From Oscillospiraceae bacterium (GTDB taxonomy: Bacteria > Bacillota_A > Clostridia > Oscillospirales > Oscillospiraceae): 10,233 nt of DNA. How positions within the stretch are numbered: position 1 is the stretch's first letter; every line of letters begins with the position of its first letter. The stretch is from positions 1 to 10,233 of the forward strand of contig JAFUES010000078.1 of the NCBI GenBank assembly GCA_017470325.1. The letters run 5' to 3'. The position numbers and the translations under genes are program-made. Below, in pieces: positions 1 to 7,212 of this stretch. The notes under the pieces are model-generated. The model worked only from the letters and a program-made list of their open reading frames with translations, searched no databases and was not told the DNA's origin.

Positions 1-1
1 G

Positions 2-3000
2 GTGGTGCGGGCCCCGGTGACCGGCAACGAGGAGGCCACACTGGACGGCGTGAAGCTGTCCGAAGCCGGGCTGAAGACCTATACGGAGGGCAGCACCGTC
101 TATTATCTGCTGAACAAGCCGGGCGTCTACAGGGGCGTGACCCTGGGCGGCTACCTCAGCGACAGCATCACCGTGGAGAAGGTCCAGGGGGCTGGACTCA
201 ATACGCTGATCAAGTGGTACTTTGCCAACGAGGGCACTGCGGCGAGGCCCAATGTCACTTCCAAAAAATTGCAGTACAAGGCCATCTTCAGCGCTGTGGA
301 GTCTGGCATCAACACCGGGGAGAATACAGAAGGCGAGCCCCGGTACCCGATCAACAACGAGACCTGGCTCAACGATCATGAGACCCACCGGCTCTATGAC
401 ACTGTAGGCGGCAAGGTCGTCTTCTACAGCTTCGTTAAGAGCATCGTGGAGAAGGACGCGGAGGACTATACAAAGCTGAAGGAGCCGGAATCCCTGGTGC
501 GCTTCAGCAACATCCACGAGGGCGAGGAGATCCTGTATAAGATTCGGATCAAGAACTATGGCGCCCTGCCCGGCGTTCTGCGCGGCAGCGATATCTATGA
601 CGCCCTGCCCAAGACCGGCGGCGCCTTTCCCTGGACCACGGACATGGTCTCCAAGATCGAGTACAAGTTTGAACCGGAGGGGAGCGGCAGTGCGACCGCG
701 GGCCGGGAGTACTGGTATGTGGATTCCATCCTGAACGCGGCGGACGTACACAACCAGGATACTTCGGCGGACGGGCAGTACTATATCCACTGGAAGGATG
801 ATTTCAGGATCAACCTGGACCCTGAGGCGGTGGTGAATATCTATATCACGCTCAGGTTCCCCACCGGGGATGACTGGAATCAGTATGTGGCCCAAAACCA
901 CGGCGCGACGCTGTTCAACACCTTTTATCTGAACGGCTTGCGTTCTCAGGTGGAGCACAACCTGGCCGCGAAAACGGAGGCGGTCCTGCGCAAGGGCGTG
1001 TATGCAACAAGTTTTGCAACAAATATATACGCAACGAATAACAGCTATTACTACGACAACGATTATGGGTACTGGTCCTATACAGATCGAAATGACCGTC
1101 TGACGTATGCTAACGGTCCCTCATCATCGTATGCCCGGTACGCGCAAAACTCTGTAGTTCACTATTATACGGTGCTGTATAACAGCGGTAACTCCCGCCT
1201 CTATCTGGAGGACATGGAGGATCATCTGCCCCAAGGCTTCACGTTCCGCGGCCTGTCAAGCTATGGTCAAAGCAGTGATTATAAGGTGATGACCAGCACC
1301 TACAGCACCTGTTACCACACGGAATCTGCAACCGGCTTTGCCACTGTGACAGATAAAGACCGATCCGTGTCGTACGCAAATGCCAAGATTACGGCTTCCA
1401 CAAAGACGTCAAATGGGCGCCAGACAGTTACCTTCCACTTTACGAACTACAACAGCACGCTGAGCTATGATTCCGTTGAAGGAAAGTATTACCTGCGGCC
1501 GGGGCAGGCGTTGCGTTTTGTTTACTCCTGCTATGTGGGGCCCTATAACCAGACAGATATAAACGCTACCAATACGATCGCTATGCCCTTCTATGATTAT
1601 CTCCACGCTGGCTTGGAAGATGATCAGAAAATCGTAGATGCCCTGACGGAAAAGATAAACGTAAAGGCCATAAACAATGTCACCAACAATGACGGTGACT
1701 GTGAGGTCGTGGGGAAGACCAAAGCGGCTGCCTTGGGCTACAGCAAAGAAGGTCGGGAGCAATGGCTGGTTTCCGAGGTGTCTTTGACGCCGGCCCCCTT
1801 GATCCCCGGCATCCAGAAGACCGTGGGTGGCACCTCGTCGCCCCCGTCGGCGAGCCAGATCACAAGCACCACGATCCTTGGTTCTACCGGCGGCGACACT
1901 GTCGGCTCAAAGTATGAGGGCTACGCGGTTCCCCAGGATATCATCAACTGGAGCGTCAAGCTGTTTAACGAAGACCCGAGGACCAGGGACGATCTCGACA
2001 TAGAATCGGATGGCACTGCCATGTATAAGTATACGGTGACGGACACCGTCCAGACGGACTATGCCTTCTGCGGCGAGGTCTTTCTGAAGCTGAACGGAAG
2101 GACGTTTACTTTGTTCCGCCTGGGCGGCAGCCGGAGTATCAATGACACGGAGGTGCCCATCGAGATCGTAAGCAGCAATCCCGGCGGTTGGAACTCGTCT
2201 CCCAGCACCTGGACTAAAATCAAGATCACCGGTATGGACAAAGAGGAGTGGGTCACCGGCGGCGGCGGCAGCTATGTATACTATAAGGTAAAGCTGCAGC
2301 GGGATGAAGAGACCGGCTACGAGACCTTGACCATCCAATTTCTCAACCCCGCTTACACCATTCGAGCCGGGCAGATCGCGGAGCTGGGCCTGCATACCCA
2401 ATACGGCAGCGGCAATTATGAGCTGAGCCGCTCCTACCTGAACCATGCGGAGGTCCATACGGATATTCCCTATAATCCGGATTATGTGTCGCACGGACGC
2501 GTCTTGACAGACAGCTCCGGCAACTTCCTGGAGGGAGAGGAGTCCGGTGTGGAAAGCAATGCCACGATCAACGTGATCAACGGTTTTGCCGCCACGTCTG
2601 TCAAGAAGGTCACGGAGATTGGGAATGACGCCAATACAGCCTCATCCGAAGATGAGAGCAACAACAGCATCACCCTGCCGGAGAAGACCACCGGCTTCCG
2701 CTACGATCTGGAGGTGACCACACCGGACAGCGCCGGCGCGCCGCCCATCAAGAAGCTTGTGATCTGCGACAACCTGCCGGAGCCCGGCGACAAGGCGCCC
2801 AATGACGCCCGCGTGTCCCGCGACAGTGCCTTTAAGGTCACTCTGATGGATGACCCGGATTTTGTCCTCTCTGCGGTCCGTGGTGAGAATAAGGGTAATA
2901 TCACGTTTGAACGCAATGATTACAAGCTGCAGCTAAGCACCAAGAACACTTTTGATGATAACGACTGGGCCGGCGCCGGCGAAGGCTGGACGGAGCTCAC

Positions 3001-4150
3001 AGATGTAGAGGCCCAGAAGGATCTGATCCAGAATGCCCGTTCCATCCGAATCATCATCGAGGATGAGAGCGGAGAGAACGAAGAAGCGTTGTTCCCCAGG
3101 GGCTCTGTCATCCAATTGAGCTTTAACGCGCAGATGGAGGACCCGGAGAACAAGACTAAACCCGGCGATATTGCCTGGAACAGCTTTGGCTACCAGTATT
3201 CGATCAAGCTGGGCGGCAGAATGGTTGACTTGATTGCCGCGCCTCTGGTGGTCGGCGTCAAGGTGCCCGAGGTGCCCAGACTGCAGAAGCGTCTGGTGGA
3301 CGAAAACGGCGCGACGATGCTCGCAGAGAAGGAGATGACCTTCGACTTCCTGATCTACTCCGGCGAGCCCATCGCGGCGCTGGACCGGGCGGAGAAGATG
3401 CGCATGCAGGACATCGCCCAGGTGCTGGCGGACAATGAGCGGGATGTGTACTACGCACCCATCACCGTCAAGGAGGGCGCCAGCAGCGCCTCGCAGCAGT
3501 TGGGCGACGGCAAGTGCTGGACCTATCAGGGCGGCAAGTGGGTCGAAACGGAAGAGAACTGGACCTGGCATCACGACGCCACTTACACGGTGCTGGAGAA
3601 TCTGCGGGACGTTGCGAACTTCCGGCTGAAGACCCTGAATAACAAGCCCCAAAACAATGTCTCTTTCCCCCAGAACGGGCGCGTCTCGGCGTCGCTGGTA
3701 GGCATCAACGAGCACTATGTGCCCCAGTACGGTGAGCTGAAGATCATCAAGAGCCTGGCGCGTTACGAGGATTCGGAGCCTGCGACCTTCGTGTTCGACG
3801 TGACGGCTGTGCTTGAGGAAGAGACGGTTTACACCAATGTGGCGGCGATCACGCTCCCCGGGGACGGGGAAGCGCTGCTGACGGGCATCCCGGTAGGCGC
3901 CGAGGTGACGGTGACGGAGGTGTACTCCGGCGCCCGGTACAAGGCGACCGGGGATACGGTGCAGCAGACGGTGATCCTGTCGCCGGAGGATGCGGATGCA
4001 CCGGCCACGGTGAGCTTCGCCAACGATTACGACGACAGCCTCAAGGGCGGCCACGGTATCCAGAACAGCTTTGAGACCAAGCCCGATCCCAACGACCCGG
4101 ACGGATACGTTTGGGCGGAATGGGAAAAGCCGGACATGAACAATCCTTAA
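2..4150 (+). CDS. Large multidomain surface protein (DUF11-like and Cna-B-like domains), 5' partial
   Basis: The frame is open from the left edge, so the GTG at base 2 is probably internal and the true start and signal peptide lie upstream; 1382 residues are visible (numbered from base 2). The protein is a chain of beta-rich modules. Segments resembling DUF11/isopeptide-type fimbrial domains occur near residues 177-204 (YKIRIKNYG, then DALP), 387-415 (YTVLYNSGN, then DHLPQGFTF), 677 onward (YTVTDTVQTDY) and 899-930 (FRYDLEV, then DNLPEPGD). Residues about 1088-1240 resemble a pilin-type FctA/SpaA-like module (RLQKRLVDENGA, FDFLIYSGEP). Residues about 1244-1345 look like a Cna-B/DUF5979 module with a plausible isopeptide triad: K1250 (LKIIKS), E1306 (VTVTEVY) and N1341 (SFANDY). 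The C-terminus (EWEKPDMNNP) has no LPXTG-like motif, membrane helix or basic tail. It is first in the visible operon, 12 nt before the next gene. The likely role is extracellular adhesin or fibre scaffold; the domain calls are by eye and the substrate is unknown. Confidence 0.5.
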   Translation: MVRAPVTGNEEATLDGVKLSEAGLKTYTEGSTVYYLLNKPGVYRGVTLGGYLSDSITVEKVQGAGLNTLIKWYFANEGTAARPNVTSKKLQYKAIFSAVESGINTGENTEGEPRYPINNETWLNDHETHRLYDTVGGKVVFYSFVKSIVEKDAEDYTKLKEPESLVRFSNIHEGEEILYKIRIKNYGALPGVLRGSDIYDALPKTGGAFPWTTDMVSKIEYKFEPEGSGSATAGREYWYVDSILNAADVHNQDTSADGQYYIHWKDDFRINLDPEAVVNIYITLRFPTGDDWNQYVAQNHGATLFNTFYLNGLRSQVEHNLAAKTEAVLRKGVYATSFATNIYATNNSYYYDNDYGYWSYTDRNDRLTYANGPSSSYARYAQNSVVHYYTVLYNSGNSRLYLEDMEDHLPQGFTFRGLSSYGQSSDYKVMTSTYSTCYHTESATGFATVTDKDRSVSYANAKITASTKTSNGRQTVTFHFTNYNSTLSYDSVEGKYYLRPGQALRFVYSCYVGPYNQTDINATNTIAMPFYDYLHAGLEDDQKIVDALTEKINVKAINNVTNNDGDCEVVGKTKAAALGYSKEGREQWLVSEVSLTPAPLIPGIQKTVGGTSSPPSASQITSTTILGSTGGDTVGSKYEGYAVPQDIINWSVKLFNEDPRTRDDLDIESDGTAMYKYTVTDTVQTDYAFCGEVFLKLNGRTFTLFRLGGSRSINDTEVPIEIVSSNPGGWNSSPSTWTKIKITGMDKEEWVTGGGGSYVYYKVKLQRDEETGYETLTIQFLNPAYTIRAGQIAELGLHTQYGSGNYELSRSYLNHAEVHTDIPYNPDYVSHGRVLTDSSGNFLEGEESGVESNATINVINGFAATSVKKVTEIGNDANTASSEDESNNSITLPEKTTGFRYDLEVTTPDSAGAPPIKKLVICDNLPEPGDKAPNDARVSRDSAFKVTLMDDPDFVLSAVRGENKGNITFERNDYKLQLSTKNTFDDNDWAGAGEGWTELTDVEAQKDLIQNARSIRIIIEDESGENEEALFPRGSVIQLSFNAQMEDPENKTKPGDIAWNSFGYQYSIKLGGRMVDLIAAPLVVGVKVPEVPRLQKRLVDENGATMLAEKEMTFDFLIYSGEPIAALDRAEKMRMQDIAQVLADNERDVYYAPITVKEGASSASQQLGDGKCWTYQGGKWVETEENWTWHHDATYTVLENLRDVANFRLKTLNNKPQNNVSFPQNGRVSASLVGINEHYVPQYGELKIIKSLARYEDSEPATFVFDVTAVLEEETVYTNVAAITLPGDGEALLTGIPVGAEVTVTEVYSGARYKATGDTVQQTVILSPEDADAPATVSFANDYDDSLKGGHGIQNSFETKPDPNDPDGYVWAEWEKPDMNNP

Positions 4151-4162
4151 GGAGGTGGGACC

Positions 4163-4657
4163 ATGAATAAGAAAAAGTTATGCCTGGTCCTGCTTGCAGT
4201 GATCCTGGTCATGAGCAGTTGGATCACCCCGGCCCTGGCATACTTCACTACGTATACCAGGGCCAAGGGGGGCTATACGGTCCAGCTGAAGACGACGACC
4301 AATATCGACGAGAGCTTTGAGGATTGGACCAAGAGCCTGACGGTCACGAACACGGAGGGCGCGGCAGTGTACATCCGGGCGCGGGCCTATGCGGGTTCGA
4401 CGTATACGCTGAAGTACAGCGGCAGCGGATGGACGTACAACGCAGACGACGGCTGGTGGTACTATGGCCCGGCGGTGGCCGCCGGGGAGAGCGCGGCAGT
4501 GCTGAATGTGAAGATCACAGACATCCCGGAGGCGACAGAGGTCGGCAGCTTCAATGTGGCGGTGGTGTATGAGAGCACGCCGGTGCAGTACAATGCCGAC
4601 GGCAGCAGCTATGCGGATTGGGACATGGTGCTGGACCGGAAGGAGGCTGAAGGATGA
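4163..4657 (+). CDS. Small exported TasA/camelysin-like protein (SipW-locus type)
   Basis: This 164-residue protein starts at an ATG placed 12 nt after the upstream stop, with an AAGGAGGTG ribosome site at 4149-4157 that overlaps that stop. Residues 1-26 form a signal peptide: basic MNKKK, a hydrophobic core to about residue 19, and a cleavage site after ALA (A26). The mature part begins YFTTYTRAKGGYTVQL, which resembles proteins encoded beside SipW-type signal peptidases, where an aromatic and Thr-rich stretch follows the cleavage site. The remainder is a single beta-sandwich-like domain (LTVTNTEGAAVYIRARAYAG, then FNVAVVYESTPVQYNADG) of the right size for a secreted matrix or fibre subunit. 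There is no transmembrane anchor or sorting motif, so it should be released or polymerised outside the cell. It overlaps the next gene by 4 nt (ATGA), implying coupled translation. TasA/camelysin kinship is inferred from pattern, not from an alignment. Confidence 0.5.
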   Translation: MNKKKLCLVLLAVILVMSSWITPALAYFTTYTRAKGGYTVQLKTTTNIDESFEDWTKSLTVTNTEGAAVYIRARAYAGSTYTLKYSGSGWTYNADDGWWYYGPAVAAGESAAVLNVKITDIPEATEVGSFNVAVVYESTPVQYNADGSSYADWDMVLDRKEAEG

Positions 4658-5421
4658 GAAGGAACGGAGGCAAAAGCGCAGGCAAGACGCGGCGCAGCCT
4701 GCGGCTGAACATCCTGCTGCTGGTGCTGGCCTGCGGTCTGCTGGTAGGCGGAACGATCGGGACGGCGCGAGCGGTGCCGCTGATCGAATCGCAGTTTTTC
4801 TCGGCGGGCGTGGAGACCTATGAGATCGGCGTGACGCTGGTGGAGAACGGGAGCGCGGTGAGCAGCCGGAACTATGTGACCAACTCCAACTATGTGTGGG
4901 AAGAGGGCTACGGCGTTCTGTTGGGCAACCTGGTGAAATCCGGGGAGAGCTTCCAGCTGGGACGGGTATACCCGGAGGCACTGACGGTACAGAACAGCGG
5001 ACGGATCGATGAGTATGTACGCGTAAATCTGTATCGGTACTGGGTGGACAAGAACGGCAATAAGGTGCAGAGCCTGTCGCCGGATATGATCGATCTGCAC
5101 CTGGTGACCGGCAACGGCTGGGTGGTGGACGAGGCATCCTCCACGACAGAGAGAACGGTGCTGTACTACACGAAGGTGCTGCCGACAGGCGGCACAACGC
5201 CGGCGTTTACGGATACGCTGACGGTAAGCGGGCAGCTGCCGTACCTGGTGACCCAGAGCACGAAGGACAATGTGATCACGACCACCTACGACTATGAAGG
5301 CGTGAGCTTCCAGGTGGAAGCGGAAGTGGACGCGGTACAGACGCACAGTCCGGAAGCGGCGATCTGGTCGGCCTGGGGCCGCCAGGTTACGGTGACAGAC
5401 GGCAACATTACCTTGAAGTGA
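4654..5421 (+). CDS. Exported TasA/camelysin-like protein, second copy type
   Basis: This is a 255-residue exported protein. Its ATG overlaps the preceding stop (ATGA at 4654-4657), and an AAGGAGG site at 4640-4646 lies inside the upstream gene. The N-terminus is long and basic (MRRNGGKSAGKTRRSLR), followed by a hydrophobic core at about 19-36 and a cleavage site after ARA (A40). A long basic n-region and a GGTIGTARA end are typical of signal peptides in SipW-associated loci. The mature part opens with SAGVETYEIGVTLVENG and carries beta-rich segments such as LTVQNSGRIDEYVRVNLYRYW (about 110-130). It ends with FQVEAEVDAVQTHSPEAAIWSAWG, a tail recurrent in this protein group. No C-terminal anchor is present. 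It is probably a second subunit of the same surface structure, distinct in sequence from the 164-residue neighbour. Its role as a fibre subunit or an accessory protein cannot be settled from sequence alone. Confidence 0.5.
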   Translation: MRRNGGKSAGKTRRSLRLNILLLVLACGLLVGGTIGTARAVPLIESQFFSAGVETYEIGVTLVENGSAVSSRNYVTNSNYVWEEGYGVLLGNLVKSGESFQLGRVYPEALTVQNSGRIDEYVRVNLYRYWVDKNGNKVQSLSPDMIDLHLVTGNGWVVDEASSTTERTVLYYTKVLPTGGTTPAFTDTLTVSGQLPYLVTQSTKDNVITTTYDYEGVSFQVEAEVDAVQTHSPEAAIWSAWGRQVTVTDGNITLK

Positions 5422-5431
5422 GGAGGGCGGC

Positions 5432-6145
5432 ATGAAGAAGATCGTAAGTATTCTGCTGGCCCTGGTGCTGATGCTGGCGCTGCCGCAGGCGGCGTACGCG
5501 GATCACCTGAAGGGAAAAGACGGCTGGAACGTGCGTTATACCAGCGGCGGGAAGATGGAGAGCAATTTCCGCACGGCGGATTATAACGATCCGGTGGCGG
5601 GACTGCAGCCCGGAGACGACATCACGTTTACGGTGGCGCTGAAGAACGAAAACAGCGCGGAGACGGACTGGTATATGACCAACGAGGTGCTCCATTCCAT
5701 GGAGGACCGGGGCCAGGGAGCCGCGGGCGGAGCGTACAGCTACACGCTGCGGTACCAGGGCCCGTCGGGCGAGCGGCTGCTGTATGACAGCGACACGGTA
5801 GGCGGCGAGCTGGTTGGCGAAGCGGGCGAGGGCCTGCACCAGGCGACGAGCGCGCTGAAAGACTACTTTTATCTGGACACGCTGAAAAGCGGAGAGAGCG
5901 GCAGCGTGACACTGGTGGTGGCCCTGGACGGAGAGACCCAGGGAAACGGGTACCAGGATAAGCTGGCGGACCTGCAGATGAACTTTGCGGTGGAGCAGAA
6001 GGGAACGGCGGTAAAGACGACAGCGGTGCAGACGGGAGATAACCGGATGCAGCTGGTACCGATGTATCTGACGATGCTGGTGGGCGGCGCGGTGCTGCTG
6101 TATCTGTCGGTACGAGCCCTGCGCAGGTACAGGAGGGAGGACTGA
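5432..6145 (+). CDS. Anchored surface protein with beta-sandwich ectodomain and QTGD-type tail
   Basis: This 237-residue protein starts 10 nt after the previous gene, with an AGGAGGG site at 5421-5427. It has a signal peptide of residues 1-23 (MKKIVSILL core, cleavage after AYA). The ectodomain (24 to about 192) reads as one beta-sandwich: LQPGDDITFTVALKNENSAETDWYMTNEVL near the start and LADLQMNFAVEQ at the end. The DITFTVALKNENS stretch resembles TasA-like and DUF11-like folds. The C-terminus has the architecture of a cell wall sorting signal: VQTGD (residues 199-203), a hydrophobic helix at about 208-227, and a basic tail RALRRYRRED. The motif is not LPXTG. It could be a substrate of a divergent sortase, or simply a membrane anchor. 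As the anchored member of the cluster it is a candidate for tethering the unanchored neighbours to the envelope. The family name is not known to me; export and anchoring are the secure parts. Confidence 0.5.
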   Translation: MKKIVSILLALVLMLALPQAAYADHLKGKDGWNVRYTSGGKMESNFRTADYNDPVAGLQPGDDITFTVALKNENSAETDWYMTNEVLHSMEDRGQGAAGGAYSYTLRYQGPSGERLLYDSDTVGGELVGEAGEGLHQATSALKDYFYLDTLKSGESGSVTLVVALDGETQGNGYQDKLADLQMNFAVEQKGTAVKTTAVQTGDNRMQLVPMYLTMLVGGAVLLYLSVRALRRYRRED

Positions 6146-6146
6146 G

Positions 6147-7025
6147 ATGAAGAAAGCGGTAAGCATGCTTCTCGGTCTGGTCCTGGTGCTGAGCATGGGC
6201 GTGAGCGCGCTGGCGGAAGACTACGGCTATACGGTGCGGATCTACGCGGGGGCCCAGGGGAGCATCGGCGGAAAAGATGTAGTGGTATATGAGAACGTTC
6301 CGTATCTGGCGGTGCCGGAGTTTGACATCGGGCAGGTAACGGTAAAGAACGAGAAATACTACGTAAAGGGCCTGCGAGAGAGCGGACGGGACAACGACAC
6401 GGTGGCGCCGGTGCTTCCGGTGACCCGGGACATCGACTATGTGGTGGCCTATGGGATCAAGGGGAGCGAGGTAGCGTACACGGTGCGGTATGTGAGCTAT
6501 CCGGATGGGAAGACGCTGGCACCCAGTGTGACGTACTACGGGAACGTAGGGGACAAGCCGGTGGTGGCGTACAAGTTCATCGACGGGTACCGGCCGCGGT
6601 ATTACAATCTGACGGGAACGCTGCAGGAGAACGCGGCGGAGAACGCCTTCACCTTTGAGTATGTGACGATGCCGGTGGATACGACGACGGTGGCAACGGA
6701 GAGGACCACGACTACCACGTACCGGTACATATACCCGGTGACGGGGAACCGGCCGGCGACGGCCCCGCAGGCGAACGCGCAAACGAATCCGGAGAGCGTG
6801 ATCGAGGATGTGATCGAGAACGGACCGGAGGCGGTGCTGGATATGGATGTACCGCTGGCGGGACCGGACGGCGCGGGACAGAGCGAAGGCCCGGACAGTC
6901 CGGGCGGCCAGGAACAGAGCGGCTCGATCGGGAAAACGGCGATCGGTCTGCTTGGGGCAGGCGCTGCGGCCCTGCTCGGCTACTTCCTCTTCCTGCTCTT
7001 CAAACGCAGGGATGAACATTCCTAA
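6147..7025 (+). CDS. MucBP-domain surface protein with C-terminal membrane anchor
   Basis: This 292-residue protein starts 1 nt after the previous stop; an AGGAGGGAGG site at 6131-6140 lies within the end of that gene. Residues 1-23 are a signal peptide (MKKAVSMLL, cleavage after ALA) closely resembling that of the upstream gene. Residues 24-108 form a first domain (YTVRIYAGAQGSI near its start, then YYVKGLRESGRDND and DIDYVVAYGIKG). Residues 109-173 look like a MucBP domain: YTVRYVSYPDGKTL, then YYGNVGDKPVVAYKFIDGY and FTFEYV. MucBP domains in Firmicutes are linked to mucin or glycan binding. A short Thr-rich stretch (177-192) and a Pro/Gly/Glu-rich linker (about 200-258) lead to a transmembrane helix at 261-285 and a basic tail FKRRDEHS. 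No sorting motif precedes the helix, so membrane anchoring is the simplest reading. It is the last gene of the operon and is followed by a terminator. Mucin binding is inference from the family. Confidence 0.5.
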   Translation: MKKAVSMLLGLVLVLSMGVSALAEDYGYTVRIYAGAQGSIGGKDVVVYENVPYLAVPEFDIGQVTVKNEKYYVKGLRESGRDNDTVAPVLPVTRDIDYVVAYGIKGSEVAYTVRYVSYPDGKTLAPSVTYYGNVGDKPVVAYKFIDGYRPRYYNLTGTLQENAAENAFTFEYVTMPVDTTTVATERTTTTTYRYIYPVTGNRPATAPQANAQTNPESVIEDVIENGPEAVLDMDVPLAGPDGAGQSEGPDSPGGQEQSGSIGKTAIGLLGAGAAALLGYFLFLLFKRRDEHS

Positions 7026-7034
7026 AACAAAAGT

Positions 7035-7075
7035 GACACCCTGTGGCAGCTGCCATAGGGTGTCTGCTATTTTGA
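7035..7075 (+). terminator. Rho-independent terminator after the surface operon
   Basis: A 13-bp stem (7035-7047 with 7052-7064, one G-U wobble) closes on a 4-nt AGCT loop. It is followed by a weak T-rich stretch ending in TATTTT. An A-rich run just upstream gives the opposite strand a T-tract too, so the hairpin could also stop antisense transcription. It lies 10 nt past the last surface gene and separates that operon from the peroxiredoxin. Confidence 0.5.
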
Positions 7076-7140
7076 AAAGCAGGGGCCGGCGTAAATACTT
7101 TTGGCCCGGTAAGGAGAGAAGCTGATCACGAAAAAACCCG

Positions 7141-7169
7141 TGGACAATTGGCGGTACATGCTTTACAAT
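7141..7169 (+). promoter_or_regulatory. Sigma-A-type promoter of the peroxiredoxin gene
   Basis: A TGGACA -35 box (7141-7146) and a TACAAT -10 box (7164-7169) are separated by exactly 17 nt. Each box differs from consensus at one base. The predicted transcript start near 7176 gives a leader of about 37 nt before the ATG at 7213. The gene is therefore transcribed separately from the surface operon. Confidence 0.5.
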
Positions 7170-7185
7170 AGGATCATGTAAAGCA
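7159..7185. promoter_or_regulatory. Perfect inverted repeat over the -10/+1 region, candidate operator
   Basis: The arms TGCTTTACA (7159-7167) and TGTAAAGCA (7177-7185) are perfect reverse complements, separated by 9 nt. The left arm covers part of the -10 box and the right arm starts at the expected transcription start. This is the position expected for a repressor site. It does not match the PerR box as I know it. An RNA hairpin is less likely because the left arm should lie upstream of the transcript start. Confidence 0.5.
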
Positions 7186-7212
7186 CAACAAATTTTCGAA
7201 AGGAGACTGTTT

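Noticed and set aside
2933..4054. A 373-codon open frame on the minus strand opposite the giant gene
   Set aside because: It is a shadow of GC-rich coding DNA: Arg/His/Leu-rich, no recognisable domain, no ribosome site, and the plus strand has clear protein domains here.
7082..7108. Weak inverted repeat GGGCC/GGCCC between the operon terminator and the peroxiredoxin promoter
   Set aside because: Only 5 bp with a long loop in GC-rich DNA; expected by chance.
7013..7125. Short ORF across the end of the MucBP gene and the terminator (start ATG inside that gene)
   Set aside because: It contains the terminator hairpin, is Lys/Arg-rich without motifs, and has no ribosome site of its own.
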